NCBI GenBank assembly: GCA_026708055.1
Contig: JAPOVS010000023.1
Coordinates: 1-64,000, forward strand
Reading direction: 5' to 3'
DNA length: 64,000 nt
Source: a bacterium
GTDB taxonomy: Bacteria > Actinomycetota > Acidimicrobiia > Acidimicrobiales > CATQHL01
The notes under the pieces are model-generated. The model saw only the letters and a list, made by a program, of their open reading frames with translations, did no database searches and was not told the DNA's origin. How positions within the stretch are numbered: the first letter of the stretch is position 1; the number at the start of each line of letters is the position of its first letter. The position numbers and the translations under genes were made by a program. Positions 32,334 through 40,928 of the stretch are shown piece by piece.

Positions 32334-32651
32334 ATGGCGACCAGAGGATCAGGCATCTCCCTAACGGCTCTCGGCCTCATCGAGACTCGCGGGCTCGTCG
32401 GTGCGATAGAAGCCGCTGACGCAATGGTGAAGGCAGCCAACGTGCAACTGGTCTCACGCGAGCAGATCGGGGGTGGTCTCGTGACTGTGATGGTTCGGGG
32501 CGACGTCGGCGCCGTCAAGGCCGCCACGGACGCCGGATCGGTCGCCGCGGGCAAGGTGGGCGAAGTCATCGCCGTTCACGTCATCCCGCGGCCTCACGAC
32601 GAGGTCGAGATGATCCTCGGTGATGCCGCCGCTGGAGCTGCGACGACCTGA
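32334..32651 (+). CDS. Microcompartment hexamer shell protein (BMC-H)
   Basis: This 105-residue protein is a canonical single BMC domain: [55 protein letters not shown] and [19 protein letters not shown] hexamers tile the shell facets and their central pores pass metabolites. A strong GGAGG lies before the ATG. The short C-terminal tail ([12 protein letters not shown]) has no extra domain. It is the only BMC-H in the window. Confidence 0.96.
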   Translation: MATRGSGISLTALGLIETRGLVGAIEAADAMVKAANVQLVSREQIGGGLVTVMVRGDVGAVKAATDAGSVAAGKVGEVIAVHVIPRPHDEVEMILGDAAAGAATT

Positions 32652-32695
32652 CCACTGCCGCCTGAGCAGACCACCAATCACAGCTCGGCAGCGTC

Positions 32696-34090
32696 ATGAC
32701 CACCGCCGTTGACACTGACCTGGCCGCACTGGCCGAGGCCCGCACCAAGGCGCGGGAGGCAAGAGCCGCGTTCGAGGAGTTCGTCGGCACGAGCCAGGAA
32801 CGCCTCGACGCCATCCTCCGGCAGATGGCACGTGCGGGAACGGCCGCGGCCGAGGAACTGGCGCGCCTGGCCGTCGAGGAGACCGGCTACGGCGTCTACG
32901 AGCACAAGATCCTCAAGAACCGCTACAACACGACCTTCGTCGCCAAGCACATGCTCCGCCAGAGGGCGGTCGGCGTGCTCTGGGTGGACGAGGCGAGCAG
33001 GATGACCGCCGTCGGGTGCCCGATGGGAGTGATCGCCGGACTCATTCCGCGCACCAATCCCACCTCCACCGTGCTCTTCAAGGCCCTCGCCGCGATCAAA
33101 TCGGGCAACGGGATCGTCTTCTCACCTCACCCCCGCGCCGTCGAGTGCTGCCGACGGACGACCGAGGTCGTGGCCGAGGCGGCGGTGAAGGCCGGGGCGC
33201 CGCGCGGGCTGATCTCCTGCCTGGAGACTCCCACGCTCGCGAGCACGCAGGAGTTGATGAGCCACCCGGCGGTGTCCCTGGTGCTCGCCACGGGAAGCGG
33301 CGAGATGGTCCGGGTGTGCTACTCCTCCGGCAAGCCGACGATCGCCGTGGGGGCGGGCAACGTCCCGGTCTACATCCACCGCAGCGTGCCCGACGTCACC
33401 GAGGCCGCGCTCATGGTCGTCGAATCGAAGGCCTTCGACAACGGCACGGCGTGCGTCGCCGAGCAGGCCGTCATCCTGGACGAGCCGATCGCGGATGAGT
33501 TCCTCGACGCCCTGCGCGGGGCCGGTATGGCCATGCTGGAGCGGTCCCAGCACGAATCATTGCGGCGGCTGGTCTTCGATGAGCGCGGCGGGCTCAGGCC
33601 GGATCCGGTGGGGCAATCCGCAGTAACCCTCGGAAACCTCTGCGGCATACCGGTCGCTCCCGGGACGCGGGTGCTCGGTGTCCAACTCGACACCGTGGGA
33701 CCGCACGAGATGCTGTCCGCGGAGATCCTGGGGCCCGTTCTGAAGCTCTACCGGGAGCCCACGCCGGCGGCCGCATTCGACAGGTGCCTGGAGGTGCTCC
33801 ACTTCGGAGGCGAGGGCCACACTCTGGGTCTGCACGCCACGGACGTGGACGTCATCGAGCGTTTCTCCTCCCTGCCCGCGTCGCGCTTCCCGGTGAACAC
33901 GCCGACCCTCTTCGGCGGGATGGGTTACAGCGCCGACATCGACCCCTCGTTCATGCTCGGCACCGGGACCTGGAGCGGGTCGATCAGCTCGGACAACATC
34001 ACGGCGCTGCACCTCATCAACATCAAGCGGATCGCGCACGAGGTGCGTCCCTGGCGCCAGCTCGTCGGCGACACGGCACTCCCGCCATGA
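32696..34090 (+). CDS. CoA-acylating aldehyde dehydrogenase of the microcompartment
   Basis: The 464-residue enzyme oxidises an aldehyde to acyl-CoA with NAD+ and CoA. It matches the EutE/PduP/AdhE N-terminal group: GVIAGLIPRTNPTSTVLFKA, LVLATGSGEMVRVCYSSGKP, VGAGNVPVYIHRS and the catalytic Cys253 in FDNGTACVAEQ. The C-terminal LTIGTGTWSGS-like segment (MLGTGTWSGSISSDNI) is also typical. The N-terminal helix DLAALAEARTKAREARAAFEEF is part of the standard fold, so an N-terminal targeting peptide is not evident. It overlaps the EutJ gene by an ATGA junction. The acyl-CoA formed would need a phosphotransacylase, which is not encoded here. Confidence 0.92.
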   Translation: MTTAVDTDLAALAEARTKAREARAAFEEFVGTSQERLDAILRQMARAGTAAAEELARLAVEETGYGVYEHKILKNRYNTTFVAKHMLRQRAVGVLWVDEASRMTAVGCPMGVIAGLIPRTNPTSTVLFKALAAIKSGNGIVFSPHPRAVECCRRTTEVVAEAAVKAGAPRGLISCLETPTLASTQELMSHPAVSLVLATGSGEMVRVCYSSGKPTIAVGAGNVPVYIHRSVPDVTEAALMVVESKAFDNGTACVAEQAVILDEPIADEFLDALRGAGMAMLERSQHESLRRLVFDERGGLRPDPVGQSAVTLGNLCGIPVAPGTRVLGVQLDTVGPHEMLSAEILGPVLKLYREPTPAAAFDRCLEVLHFGGEGHTLGLHATDVDVIERFSSLPASRFPVNTPTLFGGMGYSADIDPSFMLGTGTWSGSISSDNITALHLINIKRIAHEVRPWRQLVGDTALPP

Positions 34091-34911
34091 CCCTCGCCGC
34101 GGTGCGACCTGCTCATCCAGCCGAGTTCTACCTCGACCGGGTGGCGCGCTGCCTCGAGGCGGCGCCCGTCCCCCTGAGCGGTGAGCTGCACGCCGGCATC
34201 GACCTGGGGACCTCCACGGTCGTCCTGACCGTCACCGACGGCGACGGGCTGCCGGCGTTCGTCGCAACCGAACCCTGCGAGGCGCTGCGCGACGGCGTCG
34301 TGGTGGACTTCGGTGGGGCGGTCGAGGCGGTCACGAGGCTCGTCGAGACCGCCGCCGCCGACACCGGCCACCGGATCGACGCGGCGTCCGCCGGTTACCC
34401 GCCGGGCATCGGGCCGACCGAGAGCCGGGCATGCCGCTTCGTCCTGGAGCGTGCCGGCCTGGATTGCACGACACTCACCGACGAGGTGAGCGCGGCCAAC
34501 TCGGTCCTGGGGATCAGCGACGGCGTTCTGGTGGACGTCGGCGCCGGCTCCACCGGGGTGGGGATCTTCCGCGACGGTGAACTCGTCGAGGTGGGTGACG
34601 TGCCGGGCGGCGGCCATCATCTGAACCTGATCCTGGCCGGGGCACTCGGAACCTCCGTCGAGGAGGCGGAGCGGCGCAAGCGGACCGACGGCGCCGACCA
34701 CCTGCCGATCCTGCGTCCCGGACTCGAACGCATCGCCGTCTCCATCGAGCGCCTCTCCAGCGGCCACGGATCGCTGCCGGTGCACCTGGCCGGCGGCGGG
34801 TTGATGCTGCCCGGCGCCGCCGGGGTCGTCTCGCAATACCTGGAACGGGCGGTCATCGAGTACCCGCACGCCCTCTACATCACACCCCTCGGCTTGGCCT
34901 GGAGTTCGTAA
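34087..34911 (+). CDS. EutJ-like actin/Hsp70-fold ATPase
   Basis: This 274-residue protein has the ASKHA ATPase fold of EutJ: phosphate-1 motif AGIDLGTSTVVLTVTD (about residues 37-52), phosphate-2 DVGAGSTGVGIF (about 153-164) and the adenosine motif LAGGGLMLPG near the C-terminus. EutJ proteins are thought to act as chaperones or reactivating factors for microcompartment enzymes. The start at 34087 overlaps the aldehyde dehydrogenase stop (ATGA), and its own TAA overlaps the start of the BMC-T gene (TAATG). A longer frame upstream is open but internal to the dehydrogenase gene. Confidence 0.88.
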   Translation: MTLAAVRPAHPAEFYLDRVARCLEAAPVPLSGELHAGIDLGTSTVVLTVTDGDGLPAFVATEPCEALRDGVVVDFGGAVEAVTRLVETAAADTGHRIDAASAGYPPGIGPTESRACRFVLERAGLDCTTLTDEVSAANSVLGISDGVLVDVGAGSTGVGIFRDGELVEVGDVPGGGHHLNLILAGALGTSVEEAERRKRTDGADHLPILRPGLERIAVSIERLSSGHGSLPVHLAGGGLMLPGAAGVVSQYLERAVIEYPHALYITPLGLAWSS

Positions 34912-35531
34912 TGGCAGACGTGACCCTCCGGACCTACGCCTTCATCGACCGGCTGCAGCCGCAGTGCGCCGCGCACATCGCCGCCACCTGCCAGGGCGAC
35001 GTGCCCGTGGCGGGAATGGCGGAACTCTTCGTGGAGATGTCGCCGGGCAACGAGGTCTTCCACGTTGCCGACGTCGCCCTCAAGGCGGCCAGCGTCCGAC
35101 CGGCCCTGCAGATCATCGAGCGCGAGTTCGGGCTCCTGGAACTCCACTCCGAGAGCCAGGCCGAGGTGCTGGCTTCGGGAGCGGCGATCCTGTCGGAGCT
35201 GAACCTGCAGGAATCGGACCGCCTCAAGCCGACGATCGCCTCGACGCAGTTCATCACCAACATCCACCCCTACCAGGCGCAACTACTGAACAAGTTCCGC
35301 AAGGGCGCGCTGCTCATTCCTGGCGAGAGCCTCTTCGTCCTTGAGGTCGCGCCGGCCGCCTACGCCGGTCTGGCCGCCAACGAGGCGGAGAAGGCCGCCA
35401 CGATCAAGGTCGTCGAGATCCGGGCGGTGGGACGGTTCGGCCGCACGTTCCTGGCGGGCAGCGAGAGTGAGGTCGCCACCGCACGGGACGCCGCCGTCGG
35501 GGTGCTGTCGAGTCTCGAAGGCCGCACATGA
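34911..35531 (+). CDS. Circularly permuted tandem shell protein (BMC-T, EutL/PduB-like)
   Basis: The 206-residue protein contains two diverged BMC domains in the circularly permuted order seen in EutL and PduB. The first half carries HVADVALKAASVRPALQIIE. The second carries ESLFVLEVAPAAYAGLAANE and GRFGRTFLAGSESEVATARD. Trimers of such proteins form pseudohexameric tiles, often with a large gated pore for cofactors. Similarity to the standard pattern is weak in the first domain, so routine searches may give a low score. Its start overlaps the stop codon of the EutJ gene. Confidence 0.82.
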   Translation: MADVTLRTYAFIDRLQPQCAAHIAATCQGDVPVAGMAELFVEMSPGNEVFHVADVALKAASVRPALQIIEREFGLLELHSESQAEVLASGAAILSELNLQESDRLKPTIASTQFITNIHPYQAQLLNKFRKGALLIPGESLFVLEVAPAAYAGLAANEAEKAATIKVVEIRAVGRFGRTFLAGSESEVATARDAAVGVLSSLEGRT

Positions 35532-35544
35532 GGGCCACCCGGAC

Positions 35545-36786
35545 ATGAGGGTCGTCGGCGTCAGGGACGTCGAGCAGAACGCAGGGGGAGAACTCCGCGT
35601 CACCGTCGGCGACGTCGTCACCCCGCTGGCACGGGACCGCGCCCGCGAGTTGAACGTCCGCTTCATCGTCACACCCAATTCAGGGGCCAGCCCGGACTAC
35701 ATCGGCACCCCCGGCGCCGCCTTCGAGGAGCCCGCTCCGAACGGCAGGCAGGCGACCAACGACCCGCCTGCCGGAGCCCTCTACCGGCGAGGCGCCCCGG
35801 TCGTGAACGCCGATCAGGACCCCCGGTCGGTCGTCTCGGGGGCGCACCGGGGCCCCGGCGGGCGCCTGACCGTCGTGGGCGCCGGACACGTGGGCGTCAC
35901 GACCGCCATGCGCCTCGCCGAGTCCGACCTGTTCGGCGAGATCGTGATGGTCGACACCGTGCCGGGACTGGCTGAGGGCCTGGCACTGGACCTCACCCAC
36001 AGCGCCGGCCTGCAACGCTTCGGGACGACGCTGCGGGGGACCAACGACCCGGCGGACGCCGCCGGTGCCGACTACGTGGTCGTGACCGCGGGTCGACCCC
36101 GGCAACCCGGCATGTCCCGCAGCGACCTGATCCGGGTGAACGCCGAGATCATCAGCGCGGTCTCCACCGACATCGGGCGGCACTCGCCCGACGCCGCGGT
36201 GCTGGTCGTCACCAATCCGTTGGACGAGATGACCGCCCTGGCCCAGCGGGAGACCGGCTTCGGTCCCGAGCGCGTTCTGGGCATGGCCGGAGTGCTGGAC
36301 GCCGCCCGCTTCTGCGCGCTCGTCGCCCTCGCCACGGGCGGGCGTGCCGAGGAGGTCTCGGCACTGGCCCTCGGCAGCCACGGCAACGAGATGGTGATAC
36401 CCCTCAGCCAGGCCCGCGTCGGTGGCCGGCGGATCGCCTCGGTCCTCGACGAGGCAACCCTTGAGCGGATCGTTGAGCGCACCCGAGACTCGGGCGCCGA
36501 GGTGGTCGGGCTGCTGAAGACGGGCAGCGCCTACTACGCCCCCGCGGCCTCGGTGGCCCGGATGATCGGCGCCATGGTCCAGGGCAGCGACGAGGTGCTC
36601 GGTGCCTGCGTCCAGGCGGACGGAACCTTCGGCATCAGCGGCACCTACCTCGGCCTTCCGGTCCGCCTGGACTCCGGCGGGGTCGCCGAGATCGTGAGCC
36701 TCGACCTCAGCGCCGCCGAACTCTCCGAGCTCCGCGTGGCCGCGCAAAGGATCGAAGAACGGTTCAGTGAACTGGCAGGCGCCTGA
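35545..36786 (+). CDS. Malate/lactate dehydrogenase-like protein with microcompartment-type N-terminal extension
   Basis: Residues about 110-413 form an NAD-dependent L-lactate/malate dehydrogenase: LTVVGAGHVGVTTAMRLAES, VVTAGRPRQPGMSRSDLI (substrate Arg), VTNPLDEMTALA, GMAGVLDAARF and the catalytic His in GSHGNEMVIPL. The first 100 residues are an extra segment. It opens with MRVVGVRDVEQNAGGELRVT and then VGDVVTPLARDRARELNVRF, a pattern I know from other microcompartment-associated proteins, and ends in a disordered linker. The segment may tether the enzyme to the shell or cargo. The dehydrogenase probably recycles NADH to NAD+ inside the shell. Its substrate could be malate, lactate or another 2-hydroxy acid. 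Confidence 0.82.
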   Translation: MRVVGVRDVEQNAGGELRVTVGDVVTPLARDRARELNVRFIVTPNSGASPDYIGTPGAAFEEPAPNGRQATNDPPAGALYRRGAPVVNADQDPRSVVSGAHRGPGGRLTVVGAGHVGVTTAMRLAESDLFGEIVMVDTVPGLAEGLALDLTHSAGLQRFGTTLRGTNDPADAAGADYVVVTAGRPRQPGMSRSDLIRVNAEIISAVSTDIGRHSPDAAVLVVTNPLDEMTALAQRETGFGPERVLGMAGVLDAARFCALVALATGGRAEEVSALALGSHGNEMVIPLSQARVGGRRIASVLDEATLERIVERTRDSGAEVVGLLKTGSAYYAPAASVARMIGAMVQGSDEVLGACVQADGTFGISGTYLGLPVRLDSGGVAEIVSLDLSAAELSELRVAAQRIEERFSELAGA

Positions 36787-37820
36787 TGCGCGCCGTCGTC
36801 TTCGATTCCCCCGGCAGGGTCGCCCTCGCCGACGTCCCGGAGCCTCGCATCGAGAACCACACCGATGCCCTCGTGGACATCAGGGTCAGCGCCATCTGCG
36901 GAACCGACCTGCATGCGCTGCATGGGCTTCCCGGCATCCCGCCCGGCACGGTGCTGGGTCACGAGTTCGTCGGCGAGATCGTCGCCGTCGGCTCGGCGGT
37001 GCAGGACCGCAAGGTCGGGGAGCTGGTCAACGCCAGTGACTTCACGGCCTGCGGCCGCTGCTGGTGGTGCCGCCAGGGCGATCACTGGGAGTGCGAGGAG
37101 CGCAGCTTCTTCGGCTTCGGGTCGGTCTTCGGCGCGCCCCTGCCGGGGGCGCAGTCGGAGATCATCCGCGTGCCCCACGCCGACTCGGTGCTCTGCCCGG
37201 TGCCCGAGCACTGCACCGCTGAGGCCGCCGTGTTCGTGGGCGACACGCTGGCCTGCGGTTTCGCAGCCGCTGAGCGCGGCGGGCTGGTGCCGGGCGAGAC
37301 CGTGGCCATCGTGGGCGGGGGCACCGTCGGGCAGATGGCCAGCCTGGCCTGCCAGATCATCGGCGCGGCGACCGTCGTCGTCACCGACCGGCTCCCGGCG
37401 CGCCTGCAGGTGGCGGTCGACAACGGAGCGATCCCCGCCTCGCCCGAAGAGGCCGAGGGGATCATCGCCGAACTGACCGACGGGCGCGGCGCGGACGTGG
37501 CCATCGACGCCGTCGGCGGCCCGGCGCCGCTGGAAGCCGCCTGCGACCTCGTGCGGCGTCGCGGCAGGATCGTCTCGGTGGGCGCCCACTTCGATGCGAC
37601 GTTCCCCTACCCGATCGCCAGGGCGTTCGCCGACGAGCTGACGCTCACCTGCGCCATCGGGGACTCCATCAGGCTGCGCGACCGGATCTTCCCGCTGCTG
37701 TCGGCCGGGGTGCTCGACCCGACCGCCATCGTGACGGGCACGGTCTCCCTGGCCGGGGTGCCCGAGGCGTATCAGCGCATGGCCGCCCACGAGGAGCTGA
37801 AGGTGCTGATCCGCCCCTGA
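36786..37820 (+). CDS. Zinc-dependent alcohol dehydrogenase
   Basis: This 344-residue medium-chain dehydrogenase has catalytic-zinc residues in SAICGTDLHAL and GHEFVGEIV and a full structural-zinc set CGRCWWCRQGDHWEC. The Rossmann loop is VAIVGGGTVGQMASL. Its start overlaps the stop codon of the malate dehydrogenase-like gene (TGATG), so it belongs to the microcompartment operon. In known metabolosomes an alcohol dehydrogenase reduces part of the aldehyde to regenerate NAD+ for the acylating enzyme. Alternatively it may generate the aldehyde from an alcohol substrate. It is the last gene of the operon. Confidence 0.9.
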   Translation: MRAVVFDSPGRVALADVPEPRIENHTDALVDIRVSAICGTDLHALHGLPGIPPGTVLGHEFVGEIVAVGSAVQDRKVGELVNASDFTACGRCWWCRQGDHWECEERSFFGFGSVFGAPLPGAQSEIIRVPHADSVLCPVPEHCTAEAAVFVGDTLACGFAAAERGGLVPGETVAIVGGGTVGQMASLACQIIGAATVVVTDRLPARLQVAVDNGAIPASPEEAEGIIAELTDGRGADVAIDAVGGPAPLEAACDLVRRRGRIVSVGAHFDATFPYPIARAFADELTLTCAIGDSIRLRDRIFPLLSAGVLDPTAIVTGTVSLAGVPEAYQRMAAHEELKVLIRP

Positions 37821-37902
37821 GGGCACCCTTCTCGGCGAGCCGGCGAGCCACCGGAGTTTGCCGAGTAGTCGCTCCACGGCGCTGGCCAACCCGCTGGACA
37901 GT

Positions 37903-37927
37903 GGATTCCGGCTTCCGCCGGAATGAC
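37903..37927. repeat. REP-like palindrome, copy 3
   Basis: The core ggattccggcttccgccgg followed by aatgac lies in the 140-base gap where the microcompartment operon and the next minus-strand operon converge. Confidence 0.7.
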
Positions 37928-37960
37928 GATCGTGGCCGAGCGCAGCGTCGCGGGCGGGCG

Positions 37961-39172
37961 CTACGGGGTGAGGCTGCCGATCGACTCGCTCAAGACGTGC
38001 GCGTACTTCAGGATCGTCACGCACACGACGATCAGGACGCCGCCCACGCCGATCGTGACGAGGCTGACCCGCGGCACCGTCAGCAGCCGGGCGCGTCCGG
38101 CGGCCTGCCGAGGCTGCTCAGGCGCCGCCGCGGCGCCGCGCCTGCCGCGCACGGCGGCCCATCTGTCATGGCTCTTGGCACGACCCACAGTCCCGCCGGC
38201 CGACCGGCGGGCGGCGCGGCTGAGCGGTATGAGCAGCAGCGTCATGACCGAGTACATGGCGATCTTGAGGTACAGGGCGATGGTGTAGGGCTGCGCGTAC
38301 GGGAGCGTGAACAGGGCGCGCGCCTGGTCGGCCGACAGGGGCGGCGGGTACGCCACCGAGAAGTTGAGGTTCAGGATGCCGGTCAGCCACATGGCGAAGG
38401 TCACCGCGATCGCCGCCCGCACCAGCCGGTTCACGTTCCGCTCCAGGAAGTCGTTGGCGCGCACGGAGAACCACTTCGCCCGGTTCGGGGAGCTGATGCA
38501 CACCAGCGCCAACGCCACGGCGAACCACAGCACGCCGAAGATCGAGTGAACCGTCAGCAGGATCACCTCGCCCGGATTCGCCGACGGAAGCTCGCTGACC
38601 TCGCCGAACTCGGCCGCACTCAGCAGGGTCTGCACATCGGTCACGTTCATGACCAGTTCGGCGTGGCCGAGAGCTGTCGGCACCTCACTGGTGGCTTCGT
38701 CGATGGGATCGAAGGCGTTCACGACGACGGTCCAACGACCCGGCGCGGGAACGATCACGGTGCCCTTGTAGACGCCGGCCGGCTCGGCGTCCGGGTAGTT
38801 GAGATACGGGTAGCTGAACGAGTAGACGGCCGTGCCCCGACGGCCGGTGCTGTCGGCCAGGCCGGCGAGAACGACGTAATCCAGAACGACCGGTTCGTTC
38901 GTGTCGGGGTCGAGCAGGCGCACGATCATCGGCAGGAAGTTCGGCGACAGCGCCTCGTAGCCCACGGGATCCTCTTCCACCACGACCGTGACCGGACCGC
39001 GCGGTTCGTAGTAGAGGTCGATACGACCATCGACGTCATTGTCGTCGGACTGGGCTGCGACACTGCCGGAGACGCCGGCGGCGAGCAGGATCAGCAGCAC
39101 CGAACCGGCGAGGAGCCGGAGCCTCCTGCGGACCGCCTTGGGGGTGCGCGTCCCGTCGATCAACGACCTCAT
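37961..39172 (-). CDS. Signal-bearing multi-pass membrane protein, function unknown
   Basis: The 403-residue protein has a signal-anchor (LAGSVLLILLAAGVSGSVAAQ), an extracytoplasmic beta-rich domain of about 180 residues (VVVEEDPVGYEAL, GVYKGTVIVPAPGRWTVVVNAFD) and then four to five hydrophobic segments (VHSIFGVLWFAVALALVCIS, AAIAVTFAMWLTGILNLNF, ALYLKIAMYSVMTLLLIPLS, LVTIGVGGVLIVVCVTILKY). The layout resembles a copper-resistance CopC-CopD type protein, but I cannot confirm metal ligands. The ATG overlaps the preceding gene's stop (ATGA), so the two are coupled. It is the last gene of the operon that includes the ABC system. Confidence 0.72.
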   Translation of the reverse strand: MRSLIDGTRTPKAVRRRLRLLAGSVLLILLAAGVSGSVAAQSDDNDVDGRIDLYYEPRGPVTVVVEEDPVGYEALSPNFLPMIVRLLDPDTNEPVVLDYVVLAGLADSTGRRGTAVYSFSYPYLNYPDAEPAGVYKGTVIVPAPGRWTVVVNAFDPIDEATSEVPTALGHAELVMNVTDVQTLLSAAEFGEVSELPSANPGEVILLTVHSIFGVLWFAVALALVCISSPNRAKWFSVRANDFLERNVNRLVRAAIAVTFAMWLTGILNLNFSVAYPPPLSADQARALFTLPYAQPYTIALYLKIAMYSVMTLLLIPLSRAARRSAGGTVGRAKSHDRWAAVRGRRGAAAAPEQPRQAAGRARLLTVPRVSLVTIGVGGVLIVVCVTILKYAHVLSESIGSLTP

Positions 39173-39768
39173 CGGCTGTCCCGATCTCCCGCCGGATCGC
39201 CGCCGGTTGTCGGCGCGCCCGCATCGTCGCTGGCCGGGACGTCCTCGGCCTCCACCTCGTCGTCCAGTGCGAGCCGGCGGCGGCGCAGCACGACGAGCAG
39301 GGCGACGACCGCCGCGCAGATCGGCAGGACGGTCGCCAGGATGGTCGTCGCCGCCGATCCCCCGCCCGCCGACGCCACGACCCGGCCGGCTGCGTCGATC
39401 TCCAGCGTCTTGCGGTGCGACGACTCGATTGCCGGGAGCGAGGAGGCGCCCTGGTGGGTGGTCACCAGGATCTCCCAGCGTCCGGGGCCCAACGGGAGCG
39501 TGGCCGAGTAGACGGCGAACTCCGACTCCTGCAACTCGACGGGTCCCACCCGGTCGCCGCCCCCGGTGGCCGTGACCCGCGCACCGAAGCCGGACACCGA
39601 CTCGCCGGATTCCCGCTCGATGAGCCGCACCGTCACCAGGACGCCGCCCGGTGAGTCCTGGAAGTCCACCGTCGACGCCCACAACTGGACCTCGCCGGTG
39701 AAGTGGTGCGCCAAGACCGTCGGGGCGAGCAGGGCGGACGACGCCAGCAGCCCACCGACCAGCGCCAT
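39169..39768 (-). CDS. Secreted, C-terminally anchored protein (CopC/FixH-like beta domain)
   Basis: From the ATG at 39768 the 199-residue product has a signal sequence (MALVGGLLASSALLAPTVLA) with the mature part starting at HHFTGEV. A beta-sandwich-like domain follows, and then a single transmembrane helix (TILATVLPICAAVVALLVVL) and a short acidic tail. A longer frame from 39897 would translate the REP palindrome at 39831 and is unlikely. A GTG at 39789 is an alternative start. The domain and its neighbour resemble pairs in which an external domain presents a ligand to a CopD-like membrane protein. The role is not established. Confidence 0.68.
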   Translation of the reverse strand: MALVGGLLASSALLAPTVLAHHFTGEVQLWASTVDFQDSPGGVLVTVRLIERESGESVSGFGARVTATGGGDRVGPVELQESEFAVYSATLPLGPGRWEILVTTHQGASSLPAIESSHRKTLEIDAAGRVVASAGGGSAATTILATVLPICAAVVALLVVLRRRRLALDDEVEAEDVPASDDAGAPTTGGDPAGDRDSR

Positions 39769-39830
39769 GAAGCTGGCGAAGCGGACCACCCGGGGGGCCC
39801 AGCGTCGGGGCCGCCGGCACCGCTGCAGCC

Positions 39831-39856
39831 TGGATTCCGGCCTACGCCGGAATGAC
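39831..39856. repeat. REP-like palindrome, copy 4
   Basis: The core ggattccggcctacgccgg followed by aatgac lies between the start of the anchored protein gene and the stop of the foldase gene. Confidence 0.7.
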
Positions 39857-39908
39857 GAGAAGGAACCGCGCTGCATGAGGGAGCCGCCCCGCACCATCCA
39901 GCCTCCGG

Positions 39909-40928
39909 CTAGGCCGGCACCCGGTCCGGACCGTCGTCCTGGTCCCGGTCGTCCCTGTCATCGCCCCCCTGCCTCGATGAGCGCACAGTTCCCGACTGCG
40001 CGTTCCAGCGTCCGTAGAACTCATCGACCTCGACGTCCGCCTCCGTCACCCGCTGCTGGAACCAGTCGTCGAAGAGCCGCTGCCGCTCCTGGTCGGCCAG
40101 GACCGCCAGGATCTCGAGCCTCGCCACGTCGTAGGGCGTCTCGCCGATCGCCTCCCGTGTCTCCACGAAGAACAGCAACCAGCCGATGGAGGCCTGGATC
40201 GCCTCGCTGACCTCTCCGGGAGCCAGCGAGCCGATCGCCTCCAGGATGTCGGGCGGCAGCGGGCTGGTGGAGGTGACGACGCCCATGCTGCCCGACTCGA
40301 GCGCGCCGAGCGTCTCTGCGGTCCCGAGGAACGACGCTCCCTGCTGAGTGGCGCTCCGCAGTTGTTCGGCGGCGGCGAGCGAACCGAGGAACGCGGTGTG
40401 CACCGTCGCCGACCAGCCGGACTCGTAGCGGTACGACTCCTGCTCGTATATCCGCCGCACCTCGTCCTCCGCGACGGCGACCTCCGGGAAGAGCGCCACG
40501 GCGACACGCCGGGAGATGTCCCCCGCTCGCTCGGCCACGCGCAGGTCGTCGGCGGTCACGTTGGAACGGGCGAAGTCCTCCGGCGAGACGGACTCGAGGG
40601 CCATCTCGAGCTCGGGATCGATCTCCACCTCGAGATCGAACTCCCCTGCGACGACCTCCAGCATCGTGAGCCGGATCAGATAGTTGAGGACGAACCGCAG
40701 CGCCACCGGCCGCTCGAGCGGCGGGATCGTCGAGCCCGTCCGCCCACTGGTGGCGGGCGCCGCCAGGTAGCGATCGGTCAGGGCGTCGACCTCGACCGCC
40801 AGTATCTCCCGCCCGTCGACGACCGCGGCGACCTCCGGCGGAGCGGTCTGCTCCTCTCCGCCGCAGGAGGCGGCCGGCAGCGCCAGCGCGACGACCGTCG
40901 CCAGGAGAAGGCACAGCACGCGCCTCAT
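39909..40928 (-). CDS. SurA/PrsA-like peptidyl-prolyl isomerase lipoprotein
   Basis: The 339-residue protein has a lipoprotein signal (CLLLATVVALALPAASCGG) and the architecture of SurA N-terminal plus PpiC rotamase domains: VDGREILAVEVDALTDRYLA, a long helical region, then ASFLGTAETLG, VTSTSPLPPDILEAIGSLAPGEVSE and GWLLFFVETREAI. It probably assists folding of exported proteins. The C-terminal tail is very acidic and disordered. The start at 40928 overlaps the preceding gene's stop. An earlier in-frame codon at 40961 lies within that gene. Its coupling to the ABC operon suggests that it helps to assemble that envelope system. Confidence 0.8.
   Translation of the reverse strand: MRRVLCLLLATVVALALPAASCGGEEQTAPPEVAAVVDGREILAVEVDALTDRYLAAPATSGRTGSTIPPLERPVALRFVLNYLIRLTMLEVVAGEFDLEVEIDPELEMALESVSPEDFARSNVTADDLRVAERAGDISRRVAVALFPEVAVAEDEVRRIYEQESYRYESGWSATVHTAFLGSLAAAEQLRSATQQGASFLGTAETLGALESGSMGVVTSTSPLPPDILEAIGSLAPGEVSEAIQASIGWLLFFVETREAIGETPYDVARLEILAVLADQERQRLFDDWFQQRVTEADVEVDEFYGRWNAQSGTVRSSRQGGDDRDDRDQDDGPDRVPA

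Noticed and set aside
33784-34086. N-terminal extension of the EutJ-like protein
   Set aside because: The extension lies inside the aldehyde dehydrogenase gene; the ATG at 34087 at the ATGA overlap is the natural start.
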